Shown: positions 54,865-62,013 of the stretch, in pieces
How the letters are laid out: each line of letters opens with the position of its first letter
How positions within the stretch are numbered: the first letter of the stretch is position 1
Source of the DNA: Mobiluncus sp034180645
Lineage (GTDB): Bacteria > Actinomycetota > Actinomycetes > Actinomycetales > Actinomycetaceae
DNA: 64,000 nt
Assembly: GCF_034180645.1 (NCBI RefSeq)
Contig: NZ_JAXFNY010000011.1
Coordinates: 1-64,000 of the forward strand
Direction of reading: 5' to 3'
Notes under the pieces: generated by a model
The model's database searches: none
What the model was told of the DNA's origin: nothing
The model's input: only the letters and a program-made list of their open reading frames with translations
Position numbers and translations under genes: made by a program

Positions 54865-56352
54865 TTGGAAATAACTGCCACTATCGTGCTCGCAATCGTC
54901 ATCATTACGGCACTGTCTTTCGACTTCACTAATGGCTTCCACGATACCGCCAATGCCATGGCCACTTCTATCTCGACCGGTGCCCTCAAGCCCTTTCAAG
55001 CGGTAGCGATTTCTGCCGGTTTGAACATGGTCGGGGCGTTCCTCTCCGTGAACGTCGCCGCCACAGTCGCCAGCGGCATTGTCGATTTAAGTTCTTATGA
55101 CCTCACCAACCAGGCCGAGGGCATCAACCTGTTGATGGTGGTGCTTTCAGCCCTGATAGGAGCCATTATCTGGAACCTATTTACGTGGCTACTGGGGTTG
55201 CCTTCCAGTTCCTCCCACGCCCTGTTCGGCGGCATGATTGGCGCGGCGTTCGCGGCGATGGGTGCCGGGGGCGTGGAATGGGGTTCTATCCTGGGCAAGA
55301 TTGTGATTCCTGCCGTGGTCTCTCCCCTCATCGCGGCCGGCGTGTCCGCCACGGCTACTGCCCTGGTCTACTGGATTACGAACACGATTCCGAAAGAGCG
55401 GAAAGCCTCCCACTTCCGTCACGGCCAAGTCATCACCGCTTGCCTGGTGTCACTGGCTCACGGCGCGGGCGATGCCCAAAAGACGATGGGCGTGATTTTC
55501 CTGGCCCTCATCGCGACCGGTAACGCAACTGCGGAGGATCGGATCCCCGTCCTGGTCATCCTGGCTTGCGCGGTAGCAATTGCGGCAGGAACGCTCTCCG
55601 GTGGCTGGCGGGTTATCCGCACTTTGGGTAAAGGTCTGGTCGACCTGGAGCCTCCCCAGGGAATGGCTGCAGAAGCGACCTCCGCGGCTATCATTCTAAC
55701 CTCGGCTGCTGGGGGGATGGCTTTGTCCACTACCCACGTGACCACCGGTGCTATCTTGGGCACCGGGTTGGGCAAGAAAGGTGCTACCGTGCGCTGGGGA
55801 GTCGCCATGCGGATGGCGTCCGCTTGGGTCATCACCCTACCCTGCGCGGGTGTGGTCGGCTACGCAACCTGGTGGATTGCCGCTCTGGCGGGTCGGGCGC
55901 ACCCCATAGTCGGGGCGCTGCTTGACCTGACCATCCTGCTGGTGATGGTGGTCCTCATCGTGCTGCGTTCGCGCAAGAATTCTGTGGGGGCTCACAACGT
56001 GAACGAAGAGTGGGATCCGAACGCCGAGTCGATTGATTCTTCGCTACAAACCGCGCCGACCCGCGAGGTCGACGCGAACCTGCGTGAGGACATCGACGAA
56101 ATCATGCAAAAGGGCTTGGATAAAGCCGCCGAAGCCGCCCTGGTGACATCACAGTCGCGAGCTGACCAGATAACCGAGCTGAGACGCCAGCGTGATGACC
56201 TGATTGAGCAGCTGCGCAAACTCGATCGTGAACTCGAAGAAGTGCTCTTTTCAGACGAGCATCTGAAAAGCGAACGTAACGTTCCCGTCACGGCCAGCGC
56301 CAGCGAAGGTAAAACAGTTTCCGCCGCCGCTTTGGAATCGCCGGATAAGTAA
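54865..56352 (+). CDS. pit: Inorganic phosphate transporter, Pit family
   Basis: A 495-aa symporter for metal-phosphate with about ten membrane helices. The two family repeats are recognised by FTNGFHDTANAMATSISTGA near the N-terminus, LPSSSSHALFGGMIGAAF, SLAHGAGDAQKTMGVI and LSTTHVTTGAILGTGLG. The C-terminal ~125 residues are cytoplasmic and include a coiled coil (ITELRRQRDDLIEQLRKLDR). TTG start, with AAGGA 7-8 nt upstream. A small membrane protein gene follows after 18 nt. Confidence 0.92.
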   Translation: MEITATIVLAIVIITALSFDFTNGFHDTANAMATSISTGALKPFQAVAISAGLNMVGAFLSVNVAATVASGIVDLSSYDLTNQAEGINLLMVVLSALIGAIIWNLFTWLLGLPSSSSHALFGGMIGAAFAAMGAGGVEWGSILGKIVIPAVVSPLIAAGVSATATALVYWITNTIPKERKASHFRHGQVITACLVSLAHGAGDAQKTMGVIFLALIATGNATAEDRIPVLVILACAVAIAAGTLSGGWRVIRTLGKGLVDLEPPQGMAAEATSAAIILTSAAGGMALSTTHVTTGAILGTGLGKKGATVRWGVAMRMASAWVITLPCAGVVGYATWWIAALAGRAHPIVGALLDLTILLVMVVLIVLRSRKNSVGAHNVNEEWDPNAESIDSSLQTAPTREVDANLREDIDEIMQKGLDKAAEAALVTSQSRADQITELRRQRDDLIEQLRKLDRELEEVLFSDEHLKSERNVPVTASASEGKTVSAAALESPDK

Positions 56353-56370
56353 CCTCGGAAAGGATGAAAA

Positions 56371-56658
56371 ATGACTGTCGAAATGGCTTGGGCAATCGTT
56401 CGAGTGGCCGCTTTGGCCCTCATTTTTGGAGCCGGGATTCCCATGCTCTATGCCCTAGGGATGCGCGCTCATGCCGGGGATCCCATTCGTGATGAAACCG
56501 GTGAAGTTATCGCTGACACTGAGCCAACGCCGCAGATGCGAGCGCTAGGCTGGGCGGTCTACGGTTCTCTGGCGGTCATTATCGTGGCCGCTATTGTCTG
56601 GGTGGCAAAAGACTCCATAGAGTTCTACACTGGATGGGCACCCTTTGGGGCGATATAA
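56371..56658 (+). CDS. Small two-helix membrane protein, linked to Pit transporter
   Basis: A 95-aa protein with two membrane helices (AWAIVRVAALALIFGAGIPM and WAVYGSLAVIIVAAIVWVA) joined by an acidic loop. GGAAAGG precedes the ATG, 18 nt after the phosphate transporter, so co-transcription is likely. Small membrane proteins often follow Pit genes in Actinobacteria; a role as an accessory or regulatory subunit is inference. A terminator hairpin follows. Confidence 0.8.
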   Translation: MTVEMAWAIVRVAALALIFGAGIPMLYALGMRAHAGDPIRDETGEVIADTEPTPQMRALGWAVYGSLAVIIVAAIVWVAKDSIEFYTGWAPFGAI

Positions 56659-56683
56659 ATACTTTCTGAAAAATTCGACACTG

Positions 56684-56720
56684 GTTGCCTCGGTTTCCGG
56701 CCGGGGCAACTAACTTTTTA
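56684..56720 (+). terminator. Terminator of the phosphate-transport pair
   Basis: GTTGCCTCGG (56684-56693) pairs with CCGGGGCAAC (56701-56710) with one wobble, followed by taacttttta. A weaker CCCC/GGGG stem with tcttttc follows at 56729-56749. Confidence 0.7.
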
Positions 56721-56786
56721 GACTCCAGCCCCCGAATTAGGGGTCTTTTCTGGGCGTATCGGGAGCGGGGCGTTAGAAATCGGGGA

Positions 56787-56831
56787 TTAAACAGGGGTAG
56801 ATGGCTATATAGGCCAGCAACCCCTGTTTAA
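56787..56831. repeat. 12-bp perfect inverted repeat with nested stem, upstream of tpx
   Basis: TTAAACAGGGGT (56787-56798) is the exact reverse complement of 56820-56831. Inside, TGGC (56802-56805) and GCCA (56813-56816) can extend the structure around TATATAG. It sits between the transporter terminators and the tpx promoter and has no U-run. It could be a regulatory structure, an operator-like site or a relic repeat. Confidence 0.6.
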
Positions 56832-56891
56832 ACGCAAATGTCGATCGCTTAGTCTCACTACGGTTTCGACCTGACCGGGAAAAAACACTGT

Positions 56892-56897
56892 TAGGAT
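56892..56897 (+). promoter_or_regulatory. Candidate -10 box before tpx
   Basis: TAGGAT lies 6 nt before the tpx ATG, with no Shine-Dalgarno sequence. CTGACC upstream is a poor -35 at 15-nt spacing. A leaderless message is likely. Confidence 0.45.
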
Positions 56898-56903
56898 AAA
56901 AGT

Positions 56904-57401
56904 ATGGCTACAACTCATTTGCAAGGTAATCCCGTAAATACTGTTGGTTCGCTGCCCGCGGTGGGGTCTCCCGCCCCGGACTTCGTGACTGTCAAACAGG
57001 ACCTGTCTGAAGCGAAGCTGTCTGATTTCCGCGGCAAGACAGTGCTCCTCAACATTTTCCCCTCGATTGATACGGGGGTTTGTGCAGCCTCAGTACGGCG
57101 CTTCAACGCCGAAGCCGCCAAGCTCGACGAGGTGGAAGTCGTCTGTGTTTCGCGCGACCTGCCTTTTGCCCTGGGGCGTTTTTGCGCCGCGGAAGGTATC
57201 GACCACGTCACCACGACTTCGGCGTTCCGTTCCAACTTCGGCCAGGACTACGGTGTCCAGCTAGCAGACTCCCCTATGGCCGGATTGTTCGCTCGTTCTA
57301 TCGTGATTATTGATCCGAACGGCGTGGTGAAATACACCCAGCTGGTCGATGAAATCACCACGGATCCTGACTTTGAATCGGCTCTGAAAGCACTGGGCTA
57401 G
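56904..57401 (+). CDS. tpx: Thiol peroxidase (atypical 2-Cys peroxiredoxin)
   Basis: Reduces hydrogen and alkyl peroxides with thioredoxin. The peroxidatic Cys is in PSIDTGVCAASVRRFN, where the family Thr and Arg are also found, and the resolving Cys in FALGRFCAAEG. Its 165 aa are normal. It ends before the convergent RNA-methylase gene; a strong stem at 57423-57459 lies between. It would complement cytochrome bd in coping with oxygen exposure. Confidence 0.94.
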   Translation: MATTHLQGNPVNTVGSLPAVGSPAPDFVTVKQDLSEAKLSDFRGKTVLLNIFPSIDTGVCAASVRRFNAEAAKLDEVEVVCVSRDLPFALGRFCAAEGIDHVTTTSAFRSNFGQDYGVQLADSPMAGLFARSIVIIDPNGVVKYTQLVDEITTDPDFESALKALG

Positions 57402-57422
57402 ACCTCCGTTTTTGTTGCGGTT

Positions 57423-57459
57423 CAGCGGCGACCGGCAAAACCACCGGTCACAGCCGCTG
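57423..57459. terminator. Convergent hairpin between tpx and spoU
   Basis: CAGCGGC-GACCGG (57423-57435) pairs with CCGGTC-GCCGCTG (57444-57449 and 57453-57459) with a 3-nt bulge, spanning the spoU stop codon. It may stop both converging transcripts, although no U-run is seen. Confidence 0.45.
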
Positions 57460-58275
57460 TGCTGCTGCGCTCAGCCACAGGCACAAGGTCGCCGCGGACG
57501 TCACATTTAGGGACTCGGCACGCCCAAACATGGGAATGGACACCAGCACATCGCACCAGGATTCCTCGGTTGCGTCCAGCCCGTGCGCTTCGTTGCCCAT
57601 GACCCAAGCGACTTTCTTGTCGCTCCAGGTCGCGGCCGTAACCGGGGTCAGCATGACGTCGCCGGATAGGGACGTGCCCACAATGGTCCACCCTTCGGCT
57701 CGCAGAGCCACCACTACGGCCTCTAAATCCTGAAAGCGGGGGGTGGGAACATGAAACACACTGCCCACCGAAGCGCGAATGACTTTCGGACTGGTTGCGT
57801 CGGCACAGTTTTGCCCCATAAACACCGTCGATGCCCCACAAGCGTCAGCCAGTCGAATCAGTGTCCCCGCGTTGCCCGGGTCTTGAGTGGCGGGCAAAAT
57901 CAAAGCCAGCGTCCCCTCTGGTGAGGCCGACACAGACGGAAAAGCCTCGAAACGAGCCACCGCAATCCACCCTTGTGCAGCATCACTCAAAGCCTTCTCG
58001 ACCTGGGGGGAAATCACATGAACGTGCAGCCCCCCTGCAGATGCGGTTGACTGCGCGAGATTCAGCAGCTCCGGGCGAGTCTCGGCGCCCGCCTCGGTCA
58101 CAAATAAATCTGTCACCGCCCCCTGAGGGGCACTATGCAGCAGCTCAGTGACCGCTTGGGGACCTTCCACCCGCGTTAAACCCGAACGCAAACGCGCGGA
58201 ACGCCGCGAAAGCCCCGCCACCTTCCGGATGCGCTCGCTTCCGGGGTTGTCGAGGATTTCGCGACGTTCCACCAT
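57448..58275 (-). CDS. SpoU-family RNA methyltransferase downstream of rplT
   Basis: A 275-aa SPOUT 2'-O-methyltransferase. Motifs: ILPATQDPGNAGTLIRLADA (motif 1), VAWVMGNEAHGLDA (motif 2) and SIPMFGRAESLNVTSAATLC (motif 3). It follows infC-rpmI-rplT, the arrangement found in M. tuberculosis (Rv1641-Rv1644), where the gene is called tsnR by similarity to thiostrepton-resistance methylases. Its target nucleotide is not certain. There is little of a ribosome-binding site before ATG 58275. Confidence 0.88.
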   Translation of the reverse strand: MVERREILDNPGSERIRKVAGLSRRSARLRSGLTRVEGPQAVTELLHSAPQGAVTDLFVTEAGAETRPELLNLAQSTASAGGLHVHVISPQVEKALSDAAQGWIAVARFEAFPSVSASPEGTLALILPATQDPGNAGTLIRLADACGASTVFMGQNCADATSPKVIRASVGSVFHVPTPRFQDLEAVVVALRAEGWTIVGTSLSGDVMLTPVTAATWSDKKVAWVMGNEAHGLDATEESWCDVLVSIPMFGRAESLNVTSAATLCLWLSAAAQRL

Positions 58276-58303
58276 AGAGTTTTCGATTGATAAACGCCGG
58301 GCT

Positions 58304-58687
58304 TTAGGCAGCCGCGGGAGCGTTTACGTCTTTGGGCAGAGCGGCCTGCGCAGCTTTAACCAATTCGTTGAAAGCCGCAATGTCGCTAACTGCCAGTTCG
58401 GACAGCATCCGCCGATCGACTTCAATGCCAGCCAAACGCAGACCCTGCATGAAGCGATTGTAGGTCATGCCCTGGGCGCGGCAAGCCGCATTGATACGAG
58501 TAATCCACAGCCGACGGAAGTCGCCCTTGCGCGCCTTGCGGTCGCGGTAGTTATACACAAAACTGTGGGTGACCTGTTCCTTAGCTTTGCGGTACAGGCG
58601 AGAACGCTGGCCGCGGTAGCCCTCGGCCCGTTCCAGAGTGGTGCGGCGTTTCTTGTGAGCGTTTACTGCGCGCTTGACACGTGCCAT
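58304..58687 (-). CDS. rplT: 50S ribosomal protein L20
   Basis: A 127-aa basic protein, starting ARVKRAVNAHKKRRTTLERA, that binds 23S rRNA early in 50S assembly. AAGGAG precedes the ATG. In many bacteria L20 represses its own operon through the infC-rpmI leader; the ~180-nt leader ahead of infC leaves room for such control. Confidence 0.97.
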   Translation of the reverse strand: MARVKRAVNAHKKRRTTLERAEGYRGQRSRLYRKAKEQVTHSFVYNYRDRKARKGDFRRLWITRINAACRAQGMTYNRFMQGLRLAGIEVDRRMLSELAVSDIAAFNELVKAAQAALPKDVNAPAAA

Positions 58688-58706
58688 GATTTATCTCCTT
58701 TTTCCT

Positions 58707-58901
58707 TTACTTACCCAACAGCTTCTTCATGCGTTTCACGTCAGCGGGAGCCACGACCTGGTCCTGGCTGAGGCGACGAGTCCGCCGAGACGACTTGTGT
58801 TCCAGCAAGTGGCGTTTGTTAGTCTGTTCGCGCATCAGCTTTCCGGAGCCTGTAACACGAATCCGCTTTTTAGTCCCAGAATGGGTTTTATTCTTTGGCA
58901 T
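58707..58901 (-). CDS. rpmI: 50S ribosomal protein L35
   Basis: A 64-aa protein beginning MPKNKTHSGTKKRIRVTGSG, clearly L35. The ATG at 58901 follows the infC stop by one nucleotide, and its ribosome-binding site (GAGGAG) is inside the end of infC, so translation is coupled. A much longer upstream frame is a shadow of infC. Confidence 0.96.
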   Translation of the reverse strand: MPKNKTHSGTKKRIRVTGSGKLMREQTNKRHLLEHKSSRRTRRLSQDQVVAPADVKRMKKLLGK

Positions 58902-58902
58902 A

Positions 58903-59931
58903 TTATTTCTCCTCTTTCTTAAGCGGGGCCTTCTTGGTGGCCGGTTTATCGGTTTTGCCCGCGGTTGTCTTGGGGGCAGCTTTCTTGGTGGTGCCAGTCG
59001 TTCTCCGGGCAGGAGCCTTGGCACTGGTGGCAGCAGGTTTATCGGCCGCCGCAGCGGTTTTCGCAGCCGTTTTCCGAGCCGGCGCTTTCCGAGTGTCCGG
59101 TTTTGCGTCATCCGGGCTTTGGTCTGTATCAGCCGCAGGGTTCGCCGCTGGTGCCGAGGTTTCCGACGTGGTAGAGCTGGCCGTTTTCTTTCGTGCTGGC
59201 GATTTGGCAGCCGGCTTCGCGGCGGGAGGCTCAGGAGCCTGGGAAGCCACGGCGGCCAGGTTGCCCGAACCGAGCTGATCGAAAGTAATCGGCTTCAAAA
59301 CCGGGGCGTTCGCTTGTTGAGCCACGCGTTGCTGGTTACGCAAAGCCCGTTCCGCCTTGGCGTCACGCTTCGCTTGACGTTCGTCTTCGCGGCGCTTGCG
59401 CTGTTGGCTCACGGCATCAGTCTTTTTCTTAACCGGGCCGATTACCATAGTCATGGAACGACCATCCTGCCGGGGGGCGGACTCAACAACACCATCATCT
59501 GCGATGTCTTCAGCCAAACGCTCCAAAAGTTTGATGCCCATTTCAGGGCGACTCTGTTCCCGTCCCCGGAACTTAATCATGATTTTAACTTTGTCTCCGC
59601 CATCGAGGAAACGCAGAATATGGCCTTTTTTAACCTCGTAGTCGTGGTCGTCAATCTTCAGTCCCAGGCGGATTTCTTTCAGCTGCGTACTGGCCTGATT
59701 CCGGCGTTGATCGCGAGCCTTTTGCGCGGCTTCGTACTTGTATTTGCCGTAATCCATCAGTTTGCACACCGGAGGATGCGCTTCGGGGGCGACTTCCACC
59801 AGGTCCAGACCGGCGTCATCGGCCAAGGTGATAGCCTTCATGGTGGCCACCACTCCGATTTGTTCGCCGTTAGCACCAATCAGGCGCACTTCTGGCACCC
59901 GAATTTGGTCATTAATCCTTACGTCAGTAAT
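58903..59931 (-). CDS. infC: Translation initiation factor IF-3, AUU start, long C-terminal tail
   Basis: IF-3 binds the 30S subunit, checks the start codon and keeps subunits apart. N-domain: VRINDQIRVPEVRLIGANGE; linker PPVCKLMDYGKYKYE; C-domain KKGHILRFLDGGDKVKIMI, KFRGREQSRPEMG and DGRSMTMVIGP. The consensus AAGGAG is followed after 5 nt by ATT at 59931, giving a protein beginning TDVRINDQIRV, so an AUU start is likely; the ATG-like frame opening at 59973 has no signal. The last ~150 residues are a low-complexity Ala/Lys/Pro/Thr tail. 342 aa from AUU. Confidence 0.9.
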   Translation of the reverse strand: MTDVRINDQIRVPEVRLIGANGEQIGVVATMKAITLADDAGLDLVEVAPEAHPPVCKLMDYGKYKYEAAQKARDQRRNQASTQLKEIRLGLKIDDHDYEVKKGHILRFLDGGDKVKIMIKFRGREQSRPEMGIKLLERLAEDIADDGVVESAPRQDGRSMTMVIGPVKKKTDAVSQQRKRREDERQAKRDAKAERALRNQQRVAQQANAPVLKPITFDQLGSGNLAAVASQAPEPPAAKPAAKSPARKKTASSTTSETSAPAANPAADTDQSPDDAKPDTRKAPARKTAAKTAAAADKPAATSAKAPARRTTGTTKKAAPKTTAGKTDKPATKKAPLKKEEK

Positions 59932-60281
59932 GAGGACTCCTTGCTTGTAACTACGCCGCGAGCCAAAGCACACACAAAGTTACCCCACGTCTGTGGTATA
60001 AAAAGCACAGCCGAGCGCTTTAGACCGTAACCCAAGACATGCGTCTCCGAAGGAAAACTGCACCGGGTGGAGGTGGGAAAAACTTTCCGCTTGCTTCGGC
60101 ATACAGCCGAACAGACTAGATTCTAGCGTATCTGCGAGGTTTTCGCACAATTGGCTTTGCACGCCTAGACAGGATTCACTCCACTGCAAGAGAACTCCCG
60201 ATTCGAATTTTGCCAGATTCAAGCCAGGGGGACGCCGCCGCAGCAACGTCCCCCCGTATAGCAAAAGACCGAAAGGCTGTG
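59932..60281 (-). promoter_or_regulatory. infC leader and promoter region
   Basis: A 350-nt region with no gene. On the minus strand TAGAAT (60125-60120) is a candidate -10, preceded at about 19 nt by TTGTGC, implying a leader of roughly 180 nt. Within the leader TTCGGC-tgtat-GCCGAA forms a hairpin, and AAAGC/GCTTT with a short U-run could be an attenuator about 55-65 nt before infC. Such leaders commonly carry L20 or IF-3 control, but I cannot assign a known class. Confidence 0.45.
60227..60254 (-). terminator. Hairpin downstream of the chemoreceptor gene
   Basis: GGGGGACG (60227-60234) pairs with CGTCCCCC (60247-60254) around a 12-nt loop, about 30 nt beyond the original chemoreceptor stop at 60282. 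There is no U-run on the minus strand, so this is only a candidate terminator. Confidence 0.45.
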
Positions 60282-61717
60282 CTAAACCTGGAATCCACTC
60301 ATGTGGCATTCGAGTTCATCTGCGAAGGCTCGCAGTTCCGAAGTCGCCTCTAAAAGGTGCTCCACCGATTCTGAAATTCCTTGTCCTCCCTGAGCCACCG
60401 AGGTATGCTGTTGATTTCGTTCGCAATCGAAGCCGCGTCTGCAGTAGAACGGCTCATTTCATTCGTAGTAGCGGTTTGTTCTTCCACCGCGGAGGCAATA
60501 GTAGTTTGGAAATCAGAGATTTGAGAGACAATTTCAGATATTTCTTCGATAGCTTCCACTGCGCCGGTAGTATCGGTTTGAATTTGCTCAATACGGCTAG
60601 AAATTTCCTCCGTGGCCCTGCCGGTCTCGGCAGCGAGGTCCTTCACTTCACCGGCCACAACCGCGAAACCTTTCCCCGCATCGCCAGCGCGGGCTGCCTC
60701 AATCGTGGCGTTCAAAGCCAACAGGTTGGTCTGCTCTGCAATCTTAGTAATGGTTTTTACGACTTCCCCGATTTCCTGTGAAGATTCCCCCAGTTTTGCT
60801 ACGACCTTGTTCGTATGCTCGGCAACCTGTGTGGCATTGCGAGCAACCGAAGCCGCCTCTGTAGCGTTGGAAGAGATTTCGCGGATAGACGCACCCATCT
60901 GTTCCGAACCGGCTGCAATGGTGGACACATTAGAAAAGACATGTTCTGAGCTGCTATCGACTTTCGCAATCAGACTATTGGCCTGGGAGGCGCTGCTCGC
61001 GACCTCGTCCAAAGTGTTGGTAACGCGCTGTGAGGGCTCTTTGACCTTGGCAGAAACATTGTAAGTTTCGACAATCAGTCCACGTAGGCTTTCGGTGGCC
61101 AGGTTCATATTACGAGCCATGTCGCCAGCCTCATCGTTGCTCTTGATGTCCATGTGGACGGTCAGGTTACCGCCAGCTAAAGCCTCTAGACCGTAAACCC
61201 AAAACTCCGTGGCGTAGTTCGGGCCGTCCTGGACAGCATAGGCCATAGGACCCAGATGATTAGCCCGCAGAGTCTTCCACCCTTGATAAGTTTCAACGAA
61301 TTTCGGGAAGGTGGGAAGGTACTTTGATTCCGGGGATTCACTGATTGCCTGGATGGATTCTTCGATAATGGCATCGTGTTTATCGACTCGTTCCTTATCG
61401 CCATCCTTATCTTTAGTCGTCAGTTCCAGCGCTACCCAGTCACTCATCATGCGTACATAAACTTCAGCATGCCAAATTTTTTGAATAGGTTCCTTAAGCG
61501 CCGAGGCTTCCATAGTCTCGGCGGTGGCGGCATTGACGGAGCGCAAACCAATCACCCCGACCACAGCAATCAGCGCCATGGCCAGCACCATTACCAGGGT
61601 AATCAAAGCCAGCTTCATGGCGATAGCAAAACGTTTCGCCGAGCGAGAGATATTCTTTGCCGTTGTTCCTCCTTGATAAATAGACTTTTTGCCGTCATAC
61701 GGCGAGAACCTAAACAT
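60282..61717 (-). pseudogene. Methyl-accepting chemotaxis protein, frameshifted and internally deleted
   Basis: Reading from 61717 gives one N-terminal membrane helix (LALITLVMVLAMALIAVVGV), half of a helical sensor domain, a HAMP end (GLEALAGGNLTVHMDIKSND) and an intact signalling tip (IAEQTNLLALNATIEAARAG). The frame then yields SIPRWLREDKEF and stops at 60350. In the frame beginning CAA at 60413 the normal tail continues (QQHTSVAQGGQGISESVEHL...) to TAG at 60282, showing a one-base loss near 60413-60415. The second membrane helix and HAMP start are also missing around 61200. An AAGGAGG is followed by ACG (61663) where ATG would be expected. Confidence 0.75.
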
Positions 61718-62013
61718 TCTTTAGCCATATTTCCAAGAAATGTACAGTAGTACGGTTTGTTTTGTATGGAGTTCAGCCATATATTTTTGTTTATTAAACT
61801 CTCAAAATTTTGATTATTCTGAATACGTATGCCATCAGCCATTACGCCCCCGACATTAAGTAATAACAATTGGTTGTTAAGGACAATTATGGGACCGCCA
61901 GAGCCGGCTTTGTCAGACGTAACCCAAGCTGACCCCTTAGAATCCCCCAAAATACTGAAAATCCCGCCTAAAATTACGGGTGAGGTAGAGACTTATGGAA
62001 GCGAGGCTAACCA
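61718..62013. promoter_or_regulatory. A/T-rich region between chemoreceptor relic and hppA
   Basis: About 296 nt, more A/T-rich than its surroundings. A 16-bp palindrome TAACAATTGGTTGTTA (61864-61879) could be an operator for hppA. AGCCATAT occurs twice (61733-61740, 61775-61782), 42 nt apart. A 62-codon frame (61829-62017) ends in an ATGA overlap with hppA but has no ribosome-binding site; I do not call it a gene. A promoter for hppA is probably here but I cannot pin it down. Confidence 0.4.

Noticed and set aside
59980..60309. Minus-strand 109-codon frame before infC
   Set aside because: It overlaps the true end of the chemoreceptor and the infC leader; it has no start signal or family resemblance.
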